In this document: one piece after another, positions 42,967-54,683 of the stretch | Numbering within the stretch: position 1 is the first letter of the stretch | How the letters are laid out: each line of letters starts with the position of its first letter | Assembly: GCA_027922465.2 (NCBI GenBank) | Contig: BQMF02000009.1 | Span: 62,001 to 126,000 of the forward strand | Source of the DNA: Turritopsis dohrnii | Taxonomy: Eukaryota > Cnidaria > Hydrozoa > Anthoathecata > Oceaniidae | Direction: 5' to 3' | Length of the DNA stretch: 64,000 nucleotides | Notes under the pieces: model-generated | The model's database searches: none | The model's input: the letters and a program-made list of their open reading frames with translations, nothing else | What the model was told of the DNA's origin: nothing | Position numbers and translations under genes: made by a program

Positions 42967-45900
42967 AAGATGCCCAACCGGGCAGAAGTATTCCTGCGGA
43001 TGACTGTAAGACTTTCTGGAGCCTTTTCAGAAAGAAATGAGTGTTAGTTCACGCTTTAAAACCATATGCATAATGCGGAATGATGTTTGCAGTATTTTAC
43101 ATTTTACCTTTTAGCTACGATAACTATTAAACTTTGTTGTTTCATATAAAACTTTAGTCTTGCATCAATTTAGAGATTTTTTTAAAAAAATTTCCATTTG
43201 AAGTTGCACTCCCTAAAGCATCTTCAAGAAGCAATTAACTAATTAAAAGATTATCGCGTTAAGAATAATCTGTGCTTTAAAAGGTGAATGTTTGTTCACG
43301 GTTTAAAACAATATGCATAATGTGGTATGATGTTCTTTGTGTTTTACAGTTTATCTTGTAGCTGTGAAAGAAGTAATATTTGTTATTTCACATAAACTGC
43401 ACTGTTTTGCATCATTTAGAGATTTTTTCAAAAAGTTTTTTATTCATAATTATATTCCCTAAAGCATCTTCAAAAAGTAATTAAGTAATGAAAACTTTGT
43501 CACGTTAAGTTTTGAATGGAAAATCTGTGGCGTAAATAGTAATAACTTCTAATTCATTTAATTACATTCCCGAGAGCATCATAAAAGTTAAGAGACTTTG
43601 AAAAATTTTGCCGGAGATCAAGCTTAAAAAGGAACACCGTCAGTTTAAAAATCCATTAGAGAACACTCTTCCGTGGACGTTTCAAAATACTTCTTTTAAA
43701 ACTATACAGTATGAAAATCTTTATGTTGTTTGTACCTGAACTTCATAATAAAAACTTTTACTTGGCCTTGCGAAATAATAAAAATATCTGTGTTTCCTTT
43801 TTATCGTCAGCTTGATAGTATACAAATTTTAGAATCATACAATATTTTAAATTCGACTAGTCAATTAAAAAAGTGGTCATCTATTGATTAATAAAATGGG
43901 TATAAGCTGATTAGGAAGATGAGCTGTGCTTCAAGATTCCAGAGCTTTATAAAAACAGGATAGCTTACCTAGAAACATGAAATAGAAAATTGTATTATAT
44001 TTAGAAAAAGACTAGTAGAAACCTTACGCATTTTTTTAAATCGATGTAAGCATACCGTTTTTGTAGTCGTTCATATCTGATTTGAAGCATCAAAAACTGC
44101 TTATTTATCACGAATAACTACTAAGAGTATTAGTTTCACGTAGATTATCAGTTTGGATCATAAATGTTCTTGATTCTTTTAAGTTTGACAGCCGTACAAC
44201 AACCTCTTCTATATCCATATATTCAACCAAGAAATTTTCTCAGATCTACGCGTGCTTCTTCGCTTCCATTTTTAAAACAACTACGGAAAACGTAAGAACG
44301 TTGCATAAGACTCGCATGAAACAACATTTCTACCTTGGCATCTGCGATTTAGCCATATGTTAATTATTCCTTTCACTAGAGCTTATATTTTACACTTTTA
44401 GAGTCTTTTCAAGCAAAGTACTTGTATACAATGAATATAGTGTGAGTTTAGACTGTTAAATCATAAAAAGAATGTAAGTTGGGAACATTGATGATTTGAG
44501 TGGCTATTTCCCATCGACAAAAATTGGTCTAGGTTTGGACAGTGAAAAAAAAAAAAAAAAACAAAAACGAGATGCCCTACCGGGCAGAAGTATTCCTGCG
44601 GATGACTGTAAGACTTTCTGGAGCCTTTTCAGAAAGAAATGAGTGTTAGTTCACGCTTTAAAACCATATGCATAATGCGGAATGATGTTTGCAGTATTTT
44701 ACATTTTACCTTTTAGCTACGATAACTATTAAACTCTGTTGTTTCATATAAAATTTCAGTCTTGCATCAATTTCGAGATTTTTTTAAAAAGATTTCCATT
44801 CGAAGTTGTACTCCCTAAAGTATCTTCAAGAAGCAATTAACTAATTAAAAGATTATCGTGTTAAGAATAATCTGTGCTTTAAAAGGTGAATGTGAAAGAA
44901 GTAATATTTGTTATTTCTAGAAACTGCACTGTTTTCATCATTTAGAGATTTTTTCAAAAACTTTTTTATTCATAGTTATATTCCCTAAAGCATCTTCAAA
45001 AAGTAATTAAGTAATGAAAACTTTGTCACATTAAGTTTTGAAGGGAAAATCTGTGGCGTAAATAGTAATAACTTCTAATTCATTTAATTACATTCCCGAG
45101 AGCATCATAAACGTTAAGAGACTTTGAAAAATTTTGCCGGAGATCAAGCTTAAAAAGGAACACCGTCAGTTTAAAATTCCATTAGAGAACACTCTTCCGT
45201 GGACGTTTCAAAATACTACTTTTAAAACTATACAGTATGAAAATCTTTATGTTGTTTGTACCTGAACTTCATAATAAAAACTTTTACTTGGCCTTGCGAA
45301 ATAATAAAAATATCTGTGTTTCCTTTTTATCGTCAGCTTGATAGTATACAAATCTTAAAATCATACAATATTTTAAATTCGACTAGTCAATTAAAAAAGT
45401 GGTCATCTATTGATTAATAAAATGGGTATAAGCTGATGAGGAAGATAAGCTGTGCTTCAAGATTGCAGAGCTTTATAAAAACAGGGTAGCTTATCTAGGA
45501 ACATGAATTAAAAAATTGTATTACATTTAGAAAGACTAATAGAAACCTTACGCATTAAATCGATATAAACATACCCTATTGGTAGTCGTTCATATCTGTT
45601 TTGAAGCGTCAAGAACTGCTTATTTGTCAAGAATGACTGCTAAGAATATTAGTTTCACGTAGATTATCAGCTTGGATCATAAATGTTCTTGATTCTTTTA
45701 AGTTTTACAGCTGTACTACAACCTCTTCTATATCCATATATTCAATAAAGAAACTTTCACAGATCTACGCATGCTTCTTCGCTTCCATTTTTAAAACAAC
45801 TACGGAAAACTTAAGAACGTTGCATAAGACTCACACGAAACAACATTTCTACCTGGCATCTGCGATTTAGCCATATGTTAGTTATTCCTTTCACGAGAGC

Positions 45901-47592
45901 TTATATTTTACACTTTTAGAGTCTTTTCAAGCAAAGTAGTTGTATACAATGAATATAGTGTGAGTTTAGACTGTTAAATCATAAAAAGAATGTAAGTTGG
46001 TAACATTATTGATTTGAGTGGCTATTTCCCATCGACAAAAATTGGTCTAGGTTTGGACAGTGAAAAAAAAAAAAACAAGATGCCCTACCGGGCAGAAGTA
46101 TTCCTGCAGATGACTGTAAGACTTTCTGGATCCTTTTCAGAAAGAAATGAGTGTTAGTTGACGCTTTAAAACCATATGCATAATGCGGAATGATGTTTGC
46201 AGTATTTTACATTTTACCTTTTAGCTACGATAACTATTAAACTTTGTTGTTTCATATAAAACTTCAGTCTTGCATCAATTTAGAGATTTTTTTAAAAAGA
46301 TTTCCATTCGAAGTTGTACTCCCTAAAGCATCTTCAAGAAGCAATTAACTAATTAAAAGATTATCGTGTTAAGAATAATCTGTGCTTTAAAAGGTGAATG
46401 TGAAAGAAGTAATATTTGTTATTTCATATAAACTGCACTGTTTTGCATCATTTAGAGATTTTTTCAAAAAGTTTTTTATTCATAGTTATATTCCCTAAAG
46501 CATCTTCAAAAAGTAATTAAGTAATGAAAACTTTGTCACATTAAGTTTTGAATGGAAAATCTGTGGCGTAAATAGTAATAACTTCGAATTCATTTAATTA
46601 CATTCCCGAGAGCATCATAAACGTTAAGAGACTTTGAAAAATTTTGCCGGAGATCAAGCTTAAAAAGGAACACCGTCAGTTTAAAAATCCATTAGAGAAC
46701 ACTCTTCCGTGGACGTTTCAAAATACTCCTTTTAAAACTATACAGTATGAAAATCTTTATGTTGTTTGTACCTGAACTTCATAATAAAAACTTTTACTTG
46801 GCCTTGCGAAATAATAAAAATATCTGTGTTTCCTTTTTATCGTCAGCTTGATAGTATACAAATTTTAGAATCATACAATATTTTAAATTCGACTAGTCAA
46901 TTAAAAAATTGGTCATCTATTGATTAATAAAATGGGTATAAGCTGATGAGGAAGATGAGCTGTGCTTCAAGATTCCAGAGCTTTATAAAAACAGGGTAGC
47001 TTATCTAGGAACATGAATTAAAAAATTGTATTACATTTAGAAAGACTAATAGAAACCTTACGCATTAGATCGATATAAACATACCCTATTGGTAGTCGTT
47101 CATATCTGTTTTGAAGCATCAAGAACTGCTTATTTATCACGAATGACTACTAAGAATATTAGTTTCACGTAGATTATCAGTTTGGATCATAAATGTTCTT
47201 GATTCTTTTAAGTTTTACAGCCGTACTACAACCTCTTCTATATCCATATATTCAACAAATAAACTTTCACAGATCTACGCATGCTTCTTCGCTTCCATTT
47301 TTAAAACAACTACGGAAAACGTAAGAACGTTGCATAAGACTCACATGAAACAACATTTCTACCTGGCATCTGCGATTTAGCCATATGTTAATTATTCCTT
47401 TCACTAAAGCTTATATTTTACACTTTTAGAGTCTTTTCAAGCAAAGTACTTGTATACAATGAATATAGTGTGAGTTTAGACTGTTAAATCATAAAAAGAA
47501 TGTAAGTTGGGAACATTAATGATTTGAGTGGCTATTTCCCATCGACAAAAATTGGTCTAGGTTTGGACAGTGAAAAAAAAAAAAAAAAAAAC
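42967..47592 (+). repeat. Head-to-tail array of three 1.5-kb S repeats (S3-S5)
   Basis: Starts are at 42967, 44571 and 46080. Each begins GATGCCC(T/A)ACCGGGCAG and ends GGTTTGGACAGTG plus an A-run of 13-19 bases (the end of one copy leading directly to the next). S3 keeps both inner ~235-bp blocks in full. S4 and S5 share a deletion after AAAAGGTGAATGTGAAAGAAG. The A-run at each junction suggests that the repeating unit includes its poly(A), as in tandem retro-insertions or rolling-circle amplification. Confidence 0.92.
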
Positions 47593-47756
47593 AAAAAAAA
47601 CACGAACGGTTTCAAAGTATTCCTTGCTTACGCAGGAATACAAAAACACGAACGGTTTCAAAGTATTCCTTGCTTACGCAGGAATACAAAAAAAAACACG
47701 AACGGTTTCAAAGTATTCCTTGCTTACGCAGGAATACAAAAATTTTAACTTTTTTT
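47593..47756 (+). repeat. Triplicated terminal hairpin of the S array
   Basis: CACGAACGGTTTCAAAG, followed by a hairpin (GTATTCC, loop TTGCTTACGCA, GGAATAC) and A-rich spacer, repeats at 47601, 47647 and 47697 (period 46-50 bp). The single copy of the same ending occurs in S1 at 20961-21000 on the minus strand. Confidence 0.9.
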
Positions 47757-47882
47757 AAGCCCGCCGATGTCCGCTGATAATTTCAGCCAATCGTGTCTTT
47801 TGATTTCTATTTGCAGCTGTTTGGCCCCTCGGAAAATTCTACGTCCGCGCGGGCATAAGCGTTGAATGGAAATCGGCCTTTA

Positions 47883-49426
47883 AGAGTAAGTATGAAAAAG
47901 CTACGTCAAAATTTCAATTTTAGGCACGTTTTTTTTTGGTACACCCGGTATTTACAGACTAATAACACAGAAAATCTTATCGAGAAAAAATAATCGAAAA
48001 AAAATTCATTTTGCAAAGAGTTAAGTAAACAAATAATAGCTTGAATTTTTCGATTAGTAGGCTGATGACTATCCTGAACATAACTGATAACTATTTACGT
48101 TTAGATGATGAAAGAAAAAACAACTCATTTCATCACAAAACTAGTGAAACTAGTCTAAAAACAAAAAAGAATCACGGCTCTGTTCGTCGAATACTTCTGA
48201 TTAGTCACTCAATGTCATTGTAATTATCTGAAATAAGTGAGGAAGGCATGGGAACAAGGTTGTTAAAATAAGACAAGAAAAATCTGGGTGTGTTCAATAT
48301 TTTTCGCTCAAGTGATAGAATATTAGTACGTTCTCCGTTATTTCTTTATGTTGTAAACATTGTCGGACAAAACATCATATGTGGAAGCAAACTGGAATGT
48401 GGAAGCAAAAAGAACATAATTGATTTTGCATTATTAAACACATCTTTTATTTTGATGAGTTAAACAAATTATATTACCACCATTTAATGTTGTAAGGCTA
48501 TATACACTGAAAAAAAGCTTTTTTCAAACTGAATATCCCACATGTAATATATAAAACTAGCATGTAGCTTTAGCTAAAAATGCCCCCGCGCTCAAGCATT
48601 CCAATTTATACACACAGCAAGCTATACATTGCAAGCTATACAACGGAAACAAAAACAAACAAAACTTTGCTAGTTTTTATCTCTTAGGCCTATGTCACAC
48701 TGATGCTAATATACCTTTCAAAAAGTGTAAATAAGGCTTAAAAAGTAATATCAGAAAGTATTTGCTACAAACAAAAGAAATGTGTGAACTGAAACATGGA
48801 TACGTATTTTATAATCAAAGTAAAATTTGTTAAAGAAAATTATGTAAGAGCCAAAAGAAAAAAAAAAACACTTTCTCAAAAAAAAATATTAAAGCGAAAA
48901 ATCCATTTTGTGTTTCAAACTTTAGCTCTAAACAAAAAATAGCCAACGTTTACATAAAATAGGAAGAAAAAAATTAAAGGTTTTATTGATCATGAGTTGT
49001 GGGGAAGACAGTTAAAGAAGAAAAACAAGAATTTGTAATATGGCTTTCTTGCATACACAGAAATCCAATTAAAATGGCAAGATCCACCAAAAATCAGTGC
49101 ATTTAATAAAATTTATTGAACGAAAGTTTTATAGCTAAAACATATACAAAACATAAAAATGTATGCTTGGCAAAATTTCACATTTCAAGTTGTGTTTCAA
49201 AATCCTTGTTGTTCACTTCACTAAAAAAACGGAAAAGTAATATAAAAAATGTTTAATTAATTTTAGCATACGAACTTTTTAAATAACATAATATATCATA
49301 ATAATGAATAAGGAAAGAGATACGAAAAAACATTCTGTCTCCCACTTACAGTAGCATGCTTTGAAACGGGAAAAACGCAAAGTCAGCTAATAATTGTATT
49401 CTACCGTGTAACGTCAACACGAAAGT

Positions 49427-49430
<4 letters not shown>
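47883..49430. repeat. Repeat-derived intergenic region
   Basis: 48546-48640 is an inverted copy of 31609-31685 (GCCCCCGCGCTCAAGC). 48680-48920 is the uninterrupted copy of the repeat split at 22640-23335. The rest is AT-rich without recognised genes. 47893-47907 (GAAAAAGCTACGTCA) is repeated in the left flank of the 14.7-kb unit at about 33094. Confidence 0.6.

Positions 49431-49493
<63 letters not shown>
49431..49493. repeat. (GAT)n microsatellite
   Basis: About 20 uninterrupted GAT/ATG triplets. Confidence 0.98.
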
Positions 49494-49497
<4 letters not shown>

Positions 49498-49781
49498 AAT
49501 CGGAAACTGACATTCGCCTATCTCGTGAAACTACTATGCCTCCTCGCTCGCTTACGCTCGCTGCGGGGGCAATAATTTAAAATAAAATCAATAGATTTAT
49601 TGAAGTCTCGAGCTTTAAATCGTAGACTAACTGACATCTCGGCCGAAAAATGAGGAGCAGTCCACTGGTGTTTTACATATGGTATTTGCTTTCTCTGCTA
49701 CCGTATTAAATTGAAAATGAAATATATTCTCAATGAAATATCTAATACCGGGAGGAGCAACCCTAATTGGAACTCTATATA

Positions 49782-50299
49782 CCTTATCGACCCTTTTTAC
49801 GCCGGCCCTAATTTAACGCCGGCCCTTATTCCGCCACCCCAAGATTTTGCCTGAACGCCACTGAGGGCCGTTATTTACGCCTCAAAAGTAAAAAAGAACA
49901 AAAAAAATTTTTAAGCACTATTTTTCACTTTTTCTGTTCAAATTTTAACTTATACTACAAATGTCTTCTAATATCATCTAATACATCGTAAGACTTAATC
50001 TATTACAGTTATTTCGTCCTCTTTTTCATTAATGCTTTCATTATTTTCTCTATTTCCCTCATCGTCATCTGATTCTACAGCTATTTCTGCTTCAACTTCC
50101 CCTTCATCTGACTCTTCATCTCCAAAGAGTTCTTTCACATCTAAAGTTTGTTTCATTTTTTCAAATCTAAATTTCAACTTTAAAAAATAACGCCGATTTT
50201 TTGAAAAATTTCCATTTTTTTGGCCCTTTTTACGCCGGCCCTTTTTACGCCGCGCACCAAAATTAACGTCACATTAGGGCCGGCGTAAAAATAATAAGG
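49782..50299. mobile_element. 518-bp non-autonomous element with CCTTAT ends and ACGCCGGCCC repeats
   Basis: Ends CCTTATCGACCC and (inverted) CCTTATTATTTTTACGCC are flanked by TA (49780-49781 and 50300-50301). Subterminal tandem ACGCCGGCCCTAATTT and CCTTTTTACGCCGG blocks sit at both sides. The CCTTAT end and TA duplication match the pogo-like element at 5520-6709, but the subterminal motif is different. An acidic 60-codon frame (49995-50177, minus; GDEESDEGEVEAEIAV) could be the tail of a lost transposase. Confidence 0.85.
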
Positions 50300-50514
50300 T
50301 AATTAATACTGAACTAAATGGCGTTCTTAAATGTTGATTAAAGTGTTTTAAGGTTTTTCATTTGTTGATGGTTCTAATCGAAAAACTGCCTTGTATTTCC
50401 AATGATGTTTGCATGGGTACTTGATCTTTTTTACAATAGAGGCAGTAACGGCGACCTAAAATGCAAACAAATTACTTTAAACTATTCATAACTAACTCAT
50501 ATATAACACATCGT

Positions 50515-50628
50515 TGCAGCGATGGGGTAGTAGTTAGTGCGACACACTGCCTTCGTGCAAAAAAATAGAAAACATGATGGAAGCCCAAGGACTAAAAACT
50601 CCTACTTACTTACTCACATAGTTTTATA
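50515..50628 (+). repeat. SINE-like dispersed repeat, copy 1
   Basis: GATGGAAGCCCAAGGACTAA, then AAACTCC and (TTAC)n, recurs inverted at 53228-53276. A short upstream part (GCGACACACTGCCTTCGTGC) corresponds to GCGTGTCGACTGACTGC...CCTTCGGGC in the second copy. The (TTAC)n tail fits a SINE or LINE end. No clear RNA polymerase III boxes were found. Confidence 0.6.
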
Positions 50629-50629
50629 T

Positions 50630-51254
50630 TTAGCTTACCATTGGCTTTATGACCCCATACATCAGGCAAAGAAACTCGTAGTCTCCGGACATGAAGACAC
50701 GGGAGACACGGGTTGTCCATGATGCATGTCTGTTAGGTCATTTCGAAAGTTTCACCATTATAGTCCCCTCTAATGTTTATGTTGACTGTCTCCTTAACTT
50801 TTTGATCAACAAAAGGTTGATTTGTTAAATCAAATGTTAATATTAGGTTTTCTACACAAAATCATGATAAATTTCTGAAGTGCGTTATAACTTACCAAAT
50901 TCCAGAAAATTATCAATGTATGCCCATGAGATTGATTTCATCTCGTACTTTTCCTTCTGGTTATGAACTGATGCTGGTAAAACTTTGAAAGTCCTCAACC
51001 TATGTAGAAAGTTGGAAATAATTGTATTTAAGCTGATGTATCAATTGAAGAATGAAGTACAGAAATAATGTAAACACATACCGAGCCATGTTTATGAGTT
51101 TTCCCTCGGTATACCCATTTCAGCTGAAAGTATCGAATCAGCTGACAAGTAAACTGACGGCATCAAGAGGAGGTGGGCCAGTTGTGCTCATTTTCAAAGC
51201 ATCATAAATGCCAACTGCTTTCCGTCCATTCAAAATTATTACAGCAGCTGTCTC
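50630..51254. other. Intergenic, no supported gene
   Basis: No recognised coding or repeat structure. Confidence 0.4.
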
Positions 51255-52195
51255 GGATGTAGTTGAAAAAACAGTTGGTAAAAAATTTAGTCGGGGAAAA
51301 TTTTAGTCACCTAATGATAAGGTATTTTCCTTTATTTCTCAGTGCTTTATTTCACAGTGTTTTCAATCATTTTCAGATTGTTTACACGTTCCCTGTGATT
51401 TTTTTCATTTGGTCTGTAATTTTCAAGGACGTAGAACTAGGAACTTTTATGCCAATTATGAGGAATTTGTTTTTGCCTTTCCTAAAAATGGAAAATCATG
51501 TTTAAATTATAGATTTTGAGTGCTTTTATAGGCAATCTAGCCTATCTAGCCAAGTTCTGTGTCATTTTGTTCTGTAGTATATGCCATATCTACGTCAGTA
51601 TTTTATTTTTATTAATTTATCAATTTTGGTCAGTATTTTCTAGGTCTGTGTATAACTTTCTGATTTCTCTTCATAAATTACATCCACTTTCACTTTTCGA
51701 TCTACAATTCCAAGGAGAGGTCATGAGTACTATCATCAACATCTTTGTCTTTTCATAGGTTTCTAACTCAGGCAAGCTGGTATGTTCTCTTGTTTCTCTT
51801 CCTTTCACTTTGCTCTGTTAACTCTTTATATACTTATATTCTAGTTTAAGCTTTGTCAAATTTTTCAGATAGTTCATTTCTCCAATTTTCAGTTTGAATA
51901 TATTCGTTACAAATACTTGCAACATTGTTCTCCACGACTATTGATCCCACACTTAAGGCCACGACTATTGATCCCACACTTAAGGAAACTTTAATCACTT
52001 TTCACAGACCAATTTTTGAAATTGGTCACTTTTCACTGACTAGATATTTTCAATATGAAAAGTCGGGAAAAGTTTTTGGTCGAGTGCATAAAAGCCGGGG
52101 GATAAATTGATCGGAGAAAATTTTAGTCTCCCGTCAAAAATGTTGGCCACTTTTCCCCGACTTTTTTTGCCCCGATAAGGCAGTTACCAAAAATC
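51255..52195. mobile_element. Possible non-autonomous element with AGTCGGGGAAAA blocks
   Basis: The left side TTGGTAAAAAATTTAGTCGG and GGGAAAATTTTAGTC pair with the right side GACTAAAATTTTC (inverted), CTTTTCCCCGACTTTTTTTG and CAGTTACCAA. The right side also has CCCCGATAAGG, the CCTTATCGG end seen in the pogo-like element. The left tip is not clean and no target duplication is certain. Two unrecognised frames (51263-51505, 51516-51758) lie inside. Confidence 0.45.
51932..51985. repeat. Perfect 27-bp tandem duplication
   Basis: The block CCACGACTATTGATCCCACA plus CTTAAGG occurs twice without a mismatch. Confidence 0.95.
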
Positions 52196-52814
52196 TTGAA
52201 AAAAATGGTTGACGCCATTTGTGAACAATACATATATTGGCTTTTCGTGCTATAACAATTTTAAAATTCTAGAAGAATAAAAAGCATGATGTATAAAGTG
52301 CATAAAGTATATATAAGTATGTTACACACACATACATACAGCACATTATATACAAAAATATAAAGTTTAAAAATATATGTCTAAAAATTTTATGAAGTAA
52401 AAAAAAGTAGCTATATCTATCAAAGTAACCACTTCAGAAAGGTAAACAATAGCGTAAGCAATGGAACCACAAAGAAATAAAAGAAGTATACTCAAAACAG
52501 ATGGGTGGTGCCTAATGGGGTGGAGAACCCTTGGAGTAGCCTTTTGAATTAGTTTTGCAAACAATATCTAATTATTTGCGTTTATCATTAACGCTTTGGT
52601 GAAGCTTGGACACTCAGCTTAATGTGGATTAATATGTAATGAAATAGTGTCACAGTCATAATGTTAAAAAACGAGTAGAAAATATTTTTTTCTTGTAGAA
52701 GTTGATAAAATGAATGAATGCGGTAAATTGAAGATAAAATACACGAACGCGCGCGTAAAAAATGAATGCGCGCGGGCGACGCTATCCTCATAATCAAATT
52801 AACTTGGCCTTAAG
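52196..52814. other. Intergenic, no supported gene
   Basis: AT-rich; frames 52367-52564 and 52588-52797 (minus) have no recognised motif. A GCGCGCG-rich patch at 52745-52780 stands out. Confidence 0.4.
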
Positions 52815-53069
52815 TGAGGTGTTTTTCCCATATGATCACAGTTATCCCGTCTTCATCCGTCTTGCCGGGACAAGATAACATCTTACGCGTGCGCATTAAT
52901 AAATTCTTTTATATAAACAACAACATTATAGACTATCCCGGGTTGATTTGTTTTCATCACGGCATGACGGGACAAAAAAATTTATGTGATCGCAATGCAA
53001 AAACTGCCCCGGGACGACTTTCATCCCGCCGTACCGGGATAAAAACACTCTATATGATTAGCTCCTAAA
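52815..53069. mobile_element. MITE related in its modules to 3486-3867
   Basis: The right end, inverted, reads TTAGGAGCTAATCATATAGA and the left has CCCATATGATCAC. Inside are three CCCG...CGGGA dyads (TCCCGTCTTCATCCG, TCCCGGGTTGATTTG, CCCCGGGACGACTTTC). The CATATGA box and CCCG dyads match the modules of the 3486-3867 MITE. The left boundary is approximate. Confidence 0.55.
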
Positions 53070-53227
53070 AGAAAAAAGAATTATATATGCGTGAGCTGTG
53101 TTTGCGTATGTTTTTTTTCAAAGAGCTTGCGTGAAGAAATAAGAAACGCGTTGTTTTTAATTATAATTTCCTGAAACCAAAAATGTATTCGAACAGATAA
53201 CTGCCTTTTTGAACAATATCTTTGAAA

Positions 53228-53400
53228 GCCTTAAGTAAGTCAGTAAGTAAGGGGAGTTTTTAGTCCTTGGGCTTCCATCTGCAATGGTTGGTTCTTCCGC
53301 CCGCCAACTTGCAACTATTAGTTGACTCACCGCCAGAGATACGTATAGCATTGCTCTATCTTGCCCGAAGGCCAGTGTGCAGTCAGTCGACACGCTGCTT
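53228..53400 (-). repeat. SINE-like dispersed repeat, copy 2
   Basis: On the minus strand it reads CGACTGACTGCACACTGG...CTTCGGGCAAGATAG...GATGGAAGCCCAAGGACTAA and ends in (TTAC)n-like sequence. It is longer than copy 1 and in the opposite orientation. Confidence 0.6.
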
Positions 53401-53580
53401 TTAAAGCGCATCGGAGTGGTGTATTGAGATACGACATGACTGGACTTGAACACGACAAGAAAAGAAATCCACAAAAGAAAACAAGAAAACCAGAAAACTA
53501 TCTACATTACCAACAATACAATTTAATCTTCCTTCACGGTAAATAAAACAAATCACCTATCTGAAGCAAACTTACTCAAC

Positions 53581-53926
53581 ATGGACGGCTCCGTCCGCAT
53601 ACGGGAAGTAACAACTGATGAAAAACAGCTACCATGCTGTTCTCCGACCGAATGTATTGAAGACGACGACAAATACAAACTAGAATGCAGCAAATGTCAG
53701 AAACTATTACACTACCGGTGCACCAGATTACCCTTGTATCAAATAAGCCCTTTTCTAACAAAAAGTTACCGTAGGTTCGGCTACGAAGAATGCGAAGTAA
53801 TACCACAATATATACAAGATATCCCGAACATCTCGAATAATAACGAAACAATCTGAAACCTTACAGCCGTACTGATGGAAAAAGATGGTGAAATAGTGTC
53901 CAACCAAATGAAAATCGATAACTTAA
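53581..53926 (+). pseudogene. LINE ORF1, PHD-like zinc finger and start of coiled coil
   Basis: ATG 53581. CCSPTEC, LECSKCQKLLHYRCTRL and FGYEEC form a PHD-like zinc-binding region, as in ORF1 of several LINE families, where it helps bind nucleic acid or chromatin. The frame ends at TGA 53854-53856. A second frame continues with LMEKDGEIVSNQMKIDNL, a coiled-coil start, until the MITE insertion site. Confidence 0.7.
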
Positions 53927-54683
53927 AGGGAAATTAAGCCTTAAAATTTCTTTTCTGATTTTGAGCATGAAATACTTCATTTATCCTAGAGGAACACCTT
54001 TTATGTATAAAAGGTATTCCAAATGAAAAAAACTGCTAAAAAAACAACTTAGTTAAATCGCCATTACAGCTTTCGTTATAAATATCATGACGTCACAGAG
54101 CGAATTTCATTTGCAGAAACATCAGACGTAGGCAGCACATGATGGCATGTTTTTTACGCCTATGTTTTAAAGATACGAGAAATGGTAGAAAAACAACATA
54201 AACACGAAGATATTTATCGTTCACCAACATAACAATCTTAAACATCAAGAAACAGCAAAATGTAAAATAAGTTTATCGTTAACGATTCAAGAAAAACAAA
54301 AACAGTCTGAAGATTTCATTTTTTATACATCTAAAATATACACATTTGTTCAAAAACTCACTTACGCACATATACCTGCTATAAATCTAAAACAAATACT
54401 TTTTAATAAAGGTTTTATTAACAAAATTTCATCAACAAAAACAACAAAATCTTCACGTTCACGCTATCACTACAAAAAGATCGGTCGCGCTGTGACGTCA
54501 AAAATTCGCATGATCTCCATCGGAGTGCTCTTTTGTAAGCAGCAATGGCGTCTGTTGTTAGTTATTAAATAACGAAAAATTGAGTATAATTATTGTTTTT
54601 GACAATTTTTAATGATCACAGAGGATTAATGAGACCTTTCTGCAGCTAATATAAAAAATTTTTCATGAAGGCTTAATTTCCCT
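53927..54683. mobile_element. 757-bp MITE with TTAA target duplication
   Basis: Ends AGGGAAATTAAGCCTT and its inverse AAGGCTTAATTTCCCT are flanked by TTAA (53923-53926 and 54684-54687). Removing the element and one TTAA rejoins the LINE coiled-coil frame (KIDNL to NKELSDLRDEV). TTAA duplications are typical of piggyBac and Kolobok elements. The interior has no coding capacity. Confidence 0.9.

Larger units (their letters stand above)
33142..47879. mobile_element. 14.7-kb unit bounded by Harbinger-like inverted repeats
   Basis: The left end AGGCCGATTTCCATTCA and right end TGAATGGAAATCGGCCT are inverted, each followed inward by a CCGCGCGGACGTAG block. TTA flanks both sides (33139-33141 and 47880-47882). 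S-repeat copies abut both arms. Two readings fit: one very large element, or two related Harbinger-like elements of about 2 kb that each lost an inner end and now frame a host segment with the RPA1-like gene. No Harbinger transposase or Myb-like gene was seen inside. Confidence 0.6.

Noticed and set aside
47524..47758. Overlapping frames crossing the triplicated hairpin
   Set aside because: They only translate the tandem repeat (FKVFLAYAGIQK repeated) and its poly(A).
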